Assembly (NCBI RefSeq): GCF_002884495.1
Contig: NZ_KZ614145.1
Span: 3,610,423-3,674,422, forward strand
Reading direction: 5' to 3'
Source: Rummeliibacillus pycnus
GTDB taxonomy: Bacteria; Bacillota; Bacilli; Bacillales_A; Planococcaceae
DNA: 64,000 nucleotides
In this document: piece by piece, positions 35,589 through 43,426 of the stretch
How the letters are laid out: each line of letters starts with the position of its first letter
Numbering within the stretch: position 1 is the stretch's first letter
Notes under the pieces: generated by a model
What the model saw: the letters and a program-made list of their open reading frames with translations, nothing else
The model's database searches: none
Told to the model about the DNA's origin: nothing
Made by a program: the position numbers and the translations under genes

Positions 35589-35615
35589 ATAAAGTTTGAC
35601 GATTTCAAACTTTAT
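35589..35615. repeat. Perfect 11-bp inverted repeat in the gap after opp operon 2
   Basis: ATAAAGTTTGA and its exact complement flank a 5-nt loop. No T run follows, so it is not a standard terminator. The rest of the 35554-35877 gap is AT-rich and shows no gene. Confidence 0.6.
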
Positions 35616-35877
35616 GCTAGTTGATTTTGATTTAAATCCATAATTTGTTAAGTTGTTCGTATTTCATGATTAAAATGGATGTTCATTTATATAAGAATTT
35701 ACTCTAGAAACCGTATATTTGGTAAATTTTAATAATATAAAATAAAAGAGAACCAAAAAATATGTATTGAGCATTTATAAATAAAAAAATTAAAAGTTAA
35801 AGAAAATTCGGTTTATTCAATCTAAAAGTATGCTACGATATCTTTGACAACATAAAAAGTAGGGAGCGAACCAACAA

Positions 35878-36666
35878 GTGACGATTTCAACTGTTATTTT
35901 TGATTTAGATGATACGTTATTATGGGATAAAAAAAGTATTGCCACAGCATTTTCATTAACATGTGAGAAAGCTGCTTCTCGTATTGATATTGATGTTCAG
36001 CAATTAGAAGAAGCAGTACGCCAAACTGCACGTGATTTATATAGTACATACCCTACATTTGATTATACACAAATGATTGGTATTAACCCATTTGAAGGGC
36101 TATGGGGAACATTTGATGATCCAACACCTCAATTTCAAGAACTAAAGAAAATAGTACCAAGTTATCGCAAAGCCGCTTGGACTGGAGGACTAGCAAAGCT
36201 TGGTATAAATGATGAAGCGTTAGGTGCTGAACTTGGGGAATACTTTGTAGAAGTCAGAAAACAGAGTCCTTTTGTTTATGAGGAAACATTTGAAGTATTA
36301 GATACATTAAAAGGAAAGTATCAACTTATTTTATTGACGAATGGTGCGCCAAGTTTGCAAAATACGAAATTGCAAATTACACCAGAAATTGTCCCTTATT
36401 TTGATCATATTATTATTTCAGGTGATTTTGGGGAAGGCAAGCCAGCAGCATCCATTTTCAAACATGTTTTAGATATTGCAAAAGTAACGGCAGATGAAGC
36501 GATTATGGTAGGGGATAATTTAATGACCGATATTCTTGGTTCTTCTCGTGTTCAAATGCGTTCTGCTTGGATAAACCGTGAAGATAAACAACATATTGAA
36601 GGAATTACGCCTACTTACGAAATTCATTCGCTCCATGAACTTGTTCAATTGTTAGATCATATTTAA
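35878..36666 (+). CDS. HAD-family phosphatase, possible phosphoserine phosphatase (YsaA/SerB-like)
   Basis: A 262-residue haloacid dehalogenase-type hydrolase starting at GTG with AGGGAG upstream. Motif I is FDLDDTLL (nucleophile Asp9, Asp11), motif II LLTNGA, motif III lysine in GKPAASIFK, and motif IV MVGDNLMTDILGS. A helical cap (about 20-120) sits between motifs I and II. Size and motifs match B. subtilis YsaA (about 260 aa), which has been linked to phosphoserine phosphatase activity. The serA-aminotransferase operon lies about 600 nt downstream on the other strand, which fits the last step of serine synthesis. HAD substrates cannot be assigned from motifs alone. Confidence 0.75.
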   Translation: MTISTVIFDLDDTLLWDKKSIATAFSLTCEKAASRIDIDVQQLEEAVRQTARDLYSTYPTFDYTQMIGINPFEGLWGTFDDPTPQFQELKKIVPSYRKAAWTGGLAKLGINDEALGAELGEYFVEVRKQSPFVYEETFEVLDTLKGKYQLILLTNGAPSLQNTKLQITPEIVPYFDHIIISGDFGEGKPAASIFKHVLDIAKVTADEAIMVGDNLMTDILGSSRVQMRSAWINREDKQHIEGITPTYEIHSLHELVQLLDHI

Positions 36667-36725
36667 TAGCTAAAATACGAAACTTTAAAAGAAAAAAGTC
36701 GTTCATTCATACCGAGGGGAAGGAA

Positions 36726-36815
36726 ATGAAGACTATGAAAAAATTATTGAAAGATCCTATGACCATTGTTGCGTGTATTTTAACATTAATAGTAGTACTT
36801 TATAGATTGAACTAA
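36726..36815 (+). CDS. 29-residue single-span membrane peptide
   Basis: ATG 36726, behind GAGGGGAAGGA, opens 29 codons: a basic start (MKTMKKLLKDP), then one membrane helix (TIVACILTLIVVLYRL). A well-formed terminator begins 5 nt after the stop, so the ORF has a complete gene structure. I do not recognise a family. Size and layout would fit a small regulatory membrane protein or a type I toxin-like peptide; no antisense RNA is evident. Confidence 0.55.
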   Translation: MKTMKKLLKDPMTIVACILTLIVVLYRLN

Positions 36816-36819
36816 GTTT

Positions 36820-36848
36820 AAAGAGTAGCTAACAGCTACTCTTTTTTT
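36820..36848 (+). terminator. Intrinsic terminator of the small membrane peptide gene
   Basis: An 11-bp stem AAAGAGTAGCT / AGCTACTCTTT with a 3-nt loop, followed by Ts. Confidence 0.88.
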
Positions 36849-36954
36849 CTAATAGTTATTGTAGACTGTATTGTCCGGTTATGTATTCAGTTGATGGTAG
36901 CGGAGGACTGAAAAAGTATAGGAATACAAAGATTTATAGTATATATCTGCTGTT

Positions 36955-37071
36955 GAATGAAGTGGAATTAGCTCCACTTTCCGTGGGCGAACTGACGAGC
37001 CTCCTCGCTGCGCTCCGGGGTCTCGTCTAGCTCGTTTTCCCACAGGAGTCTCCGCTAATTTCACTTCAACT
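36955..37071 (-). repeat. Dispersed intergenic repeat, copy 2 (inverted relative to copy 1)
   Basis: The reverse complement matches the element at 15396-15530 through GAAGTG, GGAGACTCCTGTGGGA, CTAGACGAGACCCC and a closing CGGAAAG block. The internal part differs and contains a GC-rich GGAGCGCAGCGAGGAGG segment. The ends (GAAGTGGAATTAG and GAAGTGAAATTAG) are near-inverted, so each copy can fold. A 61-codon ORF crossing it is spurious. The surrounding 36849-37204 gap shows no gene. Confidence 0.8.
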
Positions 37072-37204
37072 AAGATGGGTTAACACAAAATTTTTTATAA
37101 TAATCAAGCTACTTTTACTTATCCAGTGCCCTCTTGTAGCAGAGGGAGAAGAATCCAGCGTAAAAAATTGTAGGTAAACTTGAATTCTTGGAGTTCTCCT
37201 TTGT

Positions 37205-37242
37205 TAAAAAAAGCAAAGCAGTCTCTGCAATAGAGACTGCTT
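37205..37242 (-). terminator. Intrinsic terminator of the serine operon
   Basis: On the minus strand AAGCAGTCTCT pairs with AGAGACTGCTT across a 5-nt loop and is followed by TGC and seven Ts, 27 nt past the serA stop. Confidence 0.88.
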
Positions 37243-37268
37243 CGTTTTTTATGATGTGTTGTTTTTAA

Positions 37269-38855
37269 TTACAAATTAATTGCTTTTGCTTCAAAGACAT
37301 TATCTTGAGCTGTTAAAAATTCTACGTTGTCCACTGTATTATCTACAGAAAGCATCATAATAGCATTACCGCCTTGGTTTGAGCGACCAACCTGCATTGT
37401 TGCAATGTTGATGTCTTTTTCTGCAAGCAATGTGCCAACACGACCGATAGCACCTGGTTTATCAGTATGTTTGATGAAGATTAAGTGCCCTTGTGGTACG
37501 ACATCCACTACATATTCATCAACTTGAACGATACGAGCACCAAGGCCGTTAAGTAATGTACCTTTTACTTTATGAGTTTCATTTTTTGTTACTAGTTCAA
37601 CAGAGATAGAGTTTAAGAAAGCCTTTGCTGTTGTAGATTTATGTTCGTTAATTTTGATCGCATTACGTTCAGCTAGGTAACGTGCATTCACATTGTTCAC
37701 ATGGTTACCAAGGTTACGAGTAAGTACACCTTTTACTGTATTGTTTGTTAATGGACGAACATCAAAGCTTGCTAATTCACCAGAGTAGTAAACGTTAATT
37801 TCTTCAATAGCTTCATCCGTTAAATTAGATACAAATGCACCGATTTTATCAGCAAGATCGAAGAAAGGTTCTACTTTTGCAACCATATCTTTTGGAACTG
37901 AAGGCATGTTCACAGGATTACGTACAGTACCCACTTTAAAATAGCTTAAGATGTCATTACTTACATCAATCGCTACAGACTCTTGAGCTTCAATAGTAGA
38001 TGCACCAAGGTGAGGGGTAGCAATTACTTGTGGTAAGTCTAGAAGGCGGTTGCCAACGAATGGTTCATCTTCCATAACGTCTAGAGCAGCACCAGCAACT
38101 TTACCTGATTCAATGGCATTGTAAAGAGCTTCTTCGTCAATGATACCGCCACGTGCACAGTTAATAATGCGAACGCCGTCTTTCATGACGTTGAAAACTT
38201 CTTCATTAATCATATGACGAGTAGAATCTAGAAGTGGCGTGTGTACTGTGATGAAGTCAGAAACGCGAGCGACATCTTCTACAGTACCAAATTCGACACC
38301 AGCTTTTTTAGCTTTTTCAGCAGTTAAGAATGGATCATATGCAATAACGTTCATACGGTTTCCTTTTGCACGATGAGCAACTTCTTGTCCGATACGACCG
38401 AAACCTATTACACCTAAAGTTTTGTTTTTAAGCTCTACTCCGACGAATTTTTTACGATCCCAGCGACCTTCTTTTAATGATAGGAAGGCATGTGGAATGT
38501 GTCGAGCAAGAGACATAATCATCGCAGTTGTATGTTCAGCAGCAGAGTTTGTGTTACCATCTGGAGCATTTACTACGATAATCCCTTTTTCAGTTGCGGC
38601 ATCGAGATCAATGTTATCTACACCAACCCCTGCACGACCGATTAATTTTAAGTTATTTGCAGCTTCGATAATATCGCGAGTGACTTTTGTTTGACTACGT
38701 ACAAGCAAAACGTCGAAATCATTTATGATTGCTTTTAATTCTTCTGGTTGAAGGCCAGTGTTAATCACAATATTCAAATCTAGTTCTTGTTCTTGGCGAA
38801 GTGGGTAAATACCATCTTCGCTTAGTGGGTCACTGATTAAAATGTTAATAGCCAT
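37269..38855 (-). CDS. serA: D-3-phosphoglycerate dehydrogenase
   Basis: A 528-residue long-form SerA. The catalytic and NAD domains (about 1-310) show GRAGVGVDNID, the Rossmann motif GVIGFGRIGQEV, NCARGGIIDE and the histidine of ATPHLGAST. An intervening domain (about 320-450) and a C-terminal ACT domain (about 455-528, HTDKPGAIGRVGTLLAEK) follow; these usually mediate serine feedback. It catalyses the first step of serine synthesis. It lies 15 nt after the aminotransferase gene, so both are under the T-box at 40075-40345. Confidence 0.95.
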   Translation of the reverse strand: MAINILISDPLSEDGIYPLRQEQELDLNIVINTGLQPEELKAIINDFDVLLVRSQTKVTRDIIEAANNLKLIGRAGVGVDNIDLDAATEKGIIVVNAPDGNTNSAAEHTTAMIMSLARHIPHAFLSLKEGRWDRKKFVGVELKNKTLGVIGFGRIGQEVAHRAKGNRMNVIAYDPFLTAEKAKKAGVEFGTVEDVARVSDFITVHTPLLDSTRHMINEEVFNVMKDGVRIINCARGGIIDEEALYNAIESGKVAGAALDVMEDEPFVGNRLLDLPQVIATPHLGASTIEAQESVAIDVSNDILSYFKVGTVRNPVNMPSVPKDMVAKVEPFFDLADKIGAFVSNLTDEAIEEINVYYSGELASFDVRPLTNNTVKGVLTRNLGNHVNNVNARYLAERNAIKINEHKSTTAKAFLNSISVELVTKNETHKVKGTLLNGLGARIVQVDEYVVDVVPQGHLIFIKHTDKPGAIGRVGTLLAEKDINIATMQVGRSNQGGNAIMMLSVDNTVDNVEFLTAQDNVFEAKAINL

Positions 38856-38870
38856 CTCTACATTCTCTCC

Positions 38871-40043
38871 TTATTGTGCAACTTTTTCTGTTGTGTATTG
38901 TAAATAAACTTGTTGAGCAGCAGCTATACCGGCTCCAAGTTGAATTTGTTTACCAACTTTTACAAGCGCAATTTCCATTGCAGCTACATATTGAAGTACA
39001 TCTGTTGGTGCACAGTAGCCCATGTGACCAACACGGAAAATTTTGCCTTTAAGATTTGCTTGACCGCCAGCAACTGATAAGTTGAAATCAGTTTTTAATA
39101 CTTTTCGGAATGCTTCTGCATCAAAGTCATCAGGTTTAACAGATGTAACTGTTGGAGAACCATCTTCGTCAGAAGCGAATAATGGAAGATCTAATGCTTT
39201 GAAAGCTGCACGTGTCATATCGCGCATTAATTGATGACGAGCGTACACATTTTCAAGACCTTCTTGTTCAAAATTTTCAAGTACTTGTTCTAAACCAAAT
39301 AATAGAGATAGTGCTGGTGTGAAAGGTGTAGTATCTTTTGCTAAATTATCACGGTATTTTGTTAGGTCTAAATAGAAACCTTTTTTAGGATTAGATTCAA
39401 TTACTTTCCACGCTCTTTCACTAGCTGCGATGAAATTAAGTCCAGCTGGTAGCATGAATGCTTTTTGAGAACCAGTAACAACAACATCGATTCCCCATTC
39501 ATCCATTTTTGTTTCTACACCAGCCATACATGATACGCCATCGATAATCACTAATGTTTCGTTATTGATCGCATGAACTGCTTGAGCTAATTCACCAACT
39601 GGGTTAAGAACACCTGTTGATGTTTCACAATAAGTAGAGAATACAGCTTTGATCTCTGGATTCGCTTTAAGATATTCAGCAATTTCAGCTGGCTTTAGTG
39701 CAGTACCCCATTCAACTTTGTATTCTTCTACGTTAATTTGGTAAGCTTCACAGATTTTTGTGAATCGGTTTCCGAATACCCCAGTCGCAACAACTAATAC
39801 TTTATCACCTGGTTTTACAACGTTAACGATTGCAGCTTCGAGACCAGAAGTACCACTACCTGTTAGCATCATGACATCTTGTGTTGTGCCAAATACTTTT
39901 TTCAGTCTAGGTTTAATATTTTGAATCATCTGACTAGTCTCGTTACCTCGATGCCCGATCATTGGTTTAGCCATAGCACGTTCAACGCTTGGAGGGATTG
40001 GTGTTGGTCCTGGAATACGTAATAGTTGATAATCTTGTAACAT
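38871..40043 (-). CDS. Class V PLP-dependent aminotransferase (alanine-glyoxylate/phosphoserine type)
   Basis: A 390-residue fold-type I aminotransferase. It has LRIPGPTPIPPSVERAMA at the start, TGSGTSGLEAAI, the PLP-binding Asp in VIIDGVSCMAGVE, and the Schiff-base lysine in TGSQKAFMLPAGL. The family is annotated as alanine-glyoxylate or serine-pyruvate aminotransferase, and includes PucG in purine use. Here its position directly before serA, behind a T-box, strongly suggests it makes phosphoserine in place of a classical SerC. That role is inference. GAGAGGAG precedes the ATG. Confidence 0.85.
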   Translation of the reverse strand: MLQDYQLLRIPGPTPIPPSVERAMAKPMIGHRGNETSQMIQNIKPRLKKVFGTTQDVMMLTGSGTSGLEAAIVNVVKPGDKVLVVATGVFGNRFTKICEAYQINVEEYKVEWGTALKPAEIAEYLKANPEIKAVFSTYCETSTGVLNPVGELAQAVHAINNETLVIIDGVSCMAGVETKMDEWGIDVVVTGSQKAFMLPAGLNFIAASERAWKVIESNPKKGFYLDLTKYRDNLAKDTTPFTPALSLLFGLEQVLENFEQEGLENVYARHQLMRDMTRAAFKALDLPLFASDEDGSPTVTSVKPDDFDAEAFRKVLKTDFNLSVAGGQANLKGKIFRVGHMGYCAPTDVLQYVAAMEIALVKVGKQIQLGAGIAAAQQVYLQYTTEKVAQ

Positions 40044-40074
40044 AATTAGTTGCTCCTCTCATTTTTGAAAAATA

Positions 40075-40345
40075 AAAAAGCTTTCCACACCCTTACCGTC
40101 GTAAGGGGCGAAAAGCTGAATCAACAATCGCGGTACCACCCTTGTTTACTGTCCTTTTATAGTGGACAGTCTTTGCTATATGCTTAACGTGCATGGACCG
40201 GGTAAACCTACTTTGAAATGTTCAGAATACCTACTCAGAAGTGGAACTTACCGTTGAAATCACTGATTTCCACCTACCATCAGCTCGCTGTGGGATTTTC
40301 AAATCGATAAGCATGTCTTCGTCGTCGTATTTTTTCGTCGTATTA
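40075..40345 (-). promoter_or_regulatory. T-box riboswitch leader of the aminotransferase-serA operon
   Basis: The minus-strand leader contains the canonical T-box sequence AGGGTGGTACCGCG (40129-40142). It is followed by a terminator (40080-40116) whose stem pairs AAGCTTTCC-type ends and CCCTTAC / GTAAGGG, then Ts. Upstream are a stem III (ACTGTCC / GGACAGT, about 40150-40173) and a Stem I region with GAGCTGATGGTAGGTGGAA and ATCAG. T-boxes read uncharged tRNA and allow read-through when it accumulates. Gene content predicts tRNA-Ser, but I could not settle the specifier codon by eye. Confidence 0.92.
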
Positions 40346-40976
40346 AATTTAATCCAATATTAAAACCAATAACACTGAATGTCAACCTTATTTTCAAATT
40401 TTCTTAAAATTATTGTTTTTAACTCTAATAATATAGAGTTAAAAACGAACTTTTAATCACTATATAGTGATTATTGTACGTCTTTTTAGAAAGGACAGTA
40501 TTTTAGGACAATACTTCTAAAGTTACTATCTTTTGCTAGGTAGACATTATGATACTGGATATTGTTGATTTTATACGAGTAAACATAAGTGAAGATTTCA
40601 AAAGGAAAGCTAAGACGTTTTCACCCAAGGAATGAGGAGCTAATTCCATTTTATATATGCTACTTTCAGTAATTTCACTTAGCAAGTAAGAGGTGACTTG
40701 TTGATTTATTAAAAAAGGCCTAATCTCTTTAGTGAATAAGATGAAATGGAACATTATAAAGCAATTAAACCAATCTCCTGTAAATACTAAATATTATATT
40801 TAGATAATTTTTGGTAATAAATAATTGTTCGTAATTTGCAATTTCGTAGAATTACTATTTTTATCTACGCTAAATAAAATAAGCAGAAATGAAGGTATAT
40901 TTTAATTAAAATCGAATTACTTTCGTATGTAATCATAGTTATTGATTTTATAAGTTCACAAAAGGGGTGTTTAAGA
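40346..40976. other. Gene-poor AT-rich gap between the T-box and yhaR
   Basis: About 630 nt. A 72-codon minus-strand ORF (40536-40754) and a 28-codon plus-strand ORF (40549-40635) are open but lack proper ribosome sites and recognisable families. They may be gene remnants. Promoters for the T-box operon (near 40370-40400) and for yhaR must lie here but I cannot define them. Confidence 0.4.
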
Positions 40977-41765
40977 ATGGGATATGAAAATATTACGGTT
41001 GAAAGAAATGGGAGACTTGCGATTGTAAGTCTAAATCGCGCACAATCAATGAATGCCATGGATGGCATCATGATGAATGAATTAGCAAATTGTTTTGAAG
41101 CATTGCAAAATGATCCAACCATACAGGTGCTTATACTAAAGGGAAGTGGCAAAGTATTTTCAGCTGGTGGAGATATTAAAGCAATGCTTGGAACGGATGG
41201 AGAAGGAAATTTTGAAATTGACGCAATTATGCTAGATATCTCAAGAATGGTTAAGGCATTTTATTCATTGCCAATGATTACAATTGCAGCCGTACATGGT
41301 GCTGCTGCAGGATTAGGATTTAGTTTAGCTTTAGCAGCAGATATTATTATTGCAGAAGAAGATAGTAAGTTAGCAATGAATTTTATTGGTATTGGATTGA
41401 TCCCAGATGGAGCGGGACATTTCTTCATGAAAGAAAGATTAGGGGTCCCAAAGGCGAAACAAATGATTTGGGCTGGAGAAGTGTTAAATGGACATGCGGC
41501 AAAGAAATTAGGATTAGTAGATGAGGTAGTAGAGAGTGGAACAGCTGTCGAGCAAGCTGGTCAATTAGCGCAAAAACTACTTCATTCGCCACTTGTAGCA
41601 ATGATTGAAACTAAGAAAATTTTGCATACTCAAAAACAGGTTGAACTCAACGATATCTTGAAAATGGAAAGTGAAACTCAAACAAGAATGCGTAAAACTG
41701 CTGATCATTTGGAAGGAATCAAAGCGTTTGTGGAAAAACGTCCTGCTAACTTTGAAGGGAAATAA
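40977..41765 (+). CDS. yhaR: Enoyl-CoA hydratase/isomerase family protein, YhaR-like
   Basis: A 262-residue crotonase-fold protein. The oxyanion-hole segments are SAGGDIKAML and HGAAAGLGFSLALAADI. The usual second catalytic acid position reads GLIPDGAGHF, more like isomerase members than classical hydratases. It acts on an acyl-CoA not identifiable from sequence. B. subtilis YhaR (about 255 aa) occupies a similar place near yhaONM. AAAGGGGTG precedes the ATG, and a terminator follows. Confidence 0.82.
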   Translation: MGYENITVERNGRLAIVSLNRAQSMNAMDGIMMNELANCFEALQNDPTIQVLILKGSGKVFSAGGDIKAMLGTDGEGNFEIDAIMLDISRMVKAFYSLPMITIAAVHGAAAGLGFSLALAADIIIAEEDSKLAMNFIGIGLIPDGAGHFFMKERLGVPKAKQMIWAGEVLNGHAAKKLGLVDEVVESGTAVEQAGQLAQKLLHSPLVAMIETKKILHTQKQVELNDILKMESETQTRMRKTADHLEGIKAFVEKRPANFEGK

Positions 41766-41811
41766 AACATATATCTATTCTAATATAACTTATTTTGGTA
41801 CTAAATAAATT

Positions 41812-41840
41812 AAGAGACATTTAAAAAATGTCTCTTTTTA
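41812..41840 (+). terminator. Intrinsic terminator of yhaR (possibly bidirectional)
   Basis: AAGAGACATT pairs with AATGTCTCTT and is followed by Ts. It lies between convergent genes and can serve both. Confidence 0.85.
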
Positions 41841-41848
41841 TAATAGAT

Positions 41849-42034
41849 TTATACATGAAATAAGATTAATTTACCACTTGAATTTACTAATCGATGTGTT
41901 TTTTCTAATAACCCCAGTTGTTCGATTTTTTCTGCTCCTTGAGATTTTGCTGTTGCCTCATCAAAGAATTCCCATGCTTCATCTTTTAAAATTTCACCCG
42001 TTTTCTCGAAAGCTGTAAAACGAAATGTTTGCAT
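41849..42034 (-). CDS. Small conserved protein of unknown function (YhzC-like)
   Basis: A 61-residue protein beginning MQTFRFTAFEKTGEIL with a hydrophobic end (SSGKLILFHV). The start at ATG 42034 is chosen because AAGGGGTG lies 6 nt upstream; the longer frame start overlaps this site. Short proteins of this kind occur in the yha region (YhzC in B. subtilis), but that match is from memory of position and size only. Confidence 0.6.
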   Translation of the reverse strand: MQTFRFTAFEKTGEILKDEAWEFFDEATAKSQGAEKIEQLGLLEKTHRLVNSSGKLILFHV

Positions 42035-42191
42035 GCTTTTCACCCCTTATTATGAATATGTATTCAGTATACAAAAATAGATATCTACTTGTATATGAAA
42101 AACTGTGTTAAACGAGCATAAATTGCTATAAATACTTATAAACATATGATAAAATAAGAACAAATATTCGTGTTAAGAAAAGAGGGATTGA

Positions 42192-43415
42192 ATGTCTTCG
42201 ATTCGATTTTTTCATACTGCTGATTTGCACTTAGATAGCCCATTTAAAGGAATGTCTGAGCTTCCTGAGAAAGAATTTGAAAAATTACGTAATAGCACAT
42301 TTGAAGCATTTTCAACACTGATTCAAAAAGCAATTGAAGAAAAACCAGATTTTGTTTTGATTGTAGGTGATCTATATGATGGAGAAGAACGAAGCCTACG
42401 AGCACAAAAAATCTTCCAAAATGGTATGGAACAATTATGCGCTCAACAAATTCCGGTCATTATTAGTTATGGTAATCATGATCATCTAAAAGGAAATTGG
42501 ACCCGTTTTTCTTTACCTGAAAACGTGTTTGTTATGCCAAAAGATACATCAAGATTTGTGCTAAAAGTTCGGGGAATAGAGGTCAATATTTATGGTTTTA
42601 GTTACCCAGAACGTCATGTGCCACAATCGATGATTGATACATATCCAGTAGCAACTGAACAAAATTCTGTACATATCGGTATGCTACATGGAAGCTTGCA
42701 AGGAAATGCTACACATGATGTATATGCACCTTTTACACTTGAAGAATTACTTTCAAAAAATTACGATTATTGGGCTCTTGGTCATATTCATAAGCGGCAG
42801 GTTTTGCATACAGACCCACCTATTATTTACCCTGGAAATATACAAAGTAGACATCGAAAAGAACTAGGTATGAAAGGGTTTTATGATGTAACAATAACAA
42901 ACTTTGCTGCAGATTGTACTTTTGTGCCAACTTCAGCAATAGTTTATGAAAAGGTTCATGTGGATTGTGAAAATTTAATTCATGCCAATGAAGTATTACG
43001 GGCATGTGAGGAAGCATTAAGGGATTTTCGTATACAATATGGAGCTGGCGTAGTATGGCTTCAGTTACAGAATATTGATAAAAAGGGTATGTCACTATTT
43101 GAGGATTCGAGTATTTTAGAATGGCTTGAGGTCATACGTGAACAGGAAGATGAAAAAACACCATTTATATGGGTACAAGCTATCGAAATTGACTATCAAA
43201 CAATAGATACGTACGAACCGACACTTGCTACTGAGTCTGTTATTCAAGTTCTAAATAAGTGGAACCAAAATCACCTGAAGGAAGTTGTAAAAGATTTGTA
43301 TCAACACCCAAAAGGTAGTAGATATTTAGAACAATTGTCAAGTGAAGAACTGAATAACCTTGTTTCAGAAGCTGAGCATTTATTTAAGCGCTATATGAGC
43401 ATGGCAAAAGAATAG
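42192..43415 (+). CDS. yhaO: SbcD-like metallophosphoesterase YhaO
   Basis: A 407-residue nuclease of the Mre11/SbcD type. Metal-binding motifs are in order: FFHTADLHLDSPF, IVGDLYDGEER, ISYGNHDH, MLHGSL and ALGHIHKRQ. A C-terminal capping region of about 120 residues contacts the ATPase partner. It starts the yhaO-yhaN-yhaM unit, 11 nt before yhaN. The pair resembles SbcCD/Rad50-Mre11 and is thought to process DNA ends. The ribosome site is AGAGGGA. Confidence 0.9.
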   Translation: MSSIRFFHTADLHLDSPFKGMSELPEKEFEKLRNSTFEAFSTLIQKAIEEKPDFVLIVGDLYDGEERSLRAQKIFQNGMEQLCAQQIPVIISYGNHDHLKGNWTRFSLPENVFVMPKDTSRFVLKVRGIEVNIYGFSYPERHVPQSMIDTYPVATEQNSVHIGMLHGSLQGNATHDVYAPFTLEELLSKNYDYWALGHIHKRQVLHTDPPIIYPGNIQSRHRKELGMKGFYDVTITNFAADCTFVPTSAIVYEKVHVDCENLIHANEVLRACEEALRDFRIQYGAGVVWLQLQNIDKKGMSLFEDSSILEWLEVIREQEDEKTPFIWVQAIEIDYQTIDTYEPTLATESVIQVLNKWNQNHLKEVVKDLYQHPKGSRYLEQLSSEELNNLVSEAEHLFKRYMSMAKE

Positions 43416-43426
43416 GAGGTGTAGTA

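Noticed and set aside
36879-37064. 61-codon minus-strand ORF
   Set aside because: It lies across the dispersed repeat and owes its open frame to GC-rich repeat sequence; there is no ribosome site or family.
40536-40754. 72-codon minus-strand ORF and an opposing 28-codon ORF in the gap before yhaR
   Set aside because: Neither has a well-spaced ribosome site or recognisable family; at most they are gene remnants.
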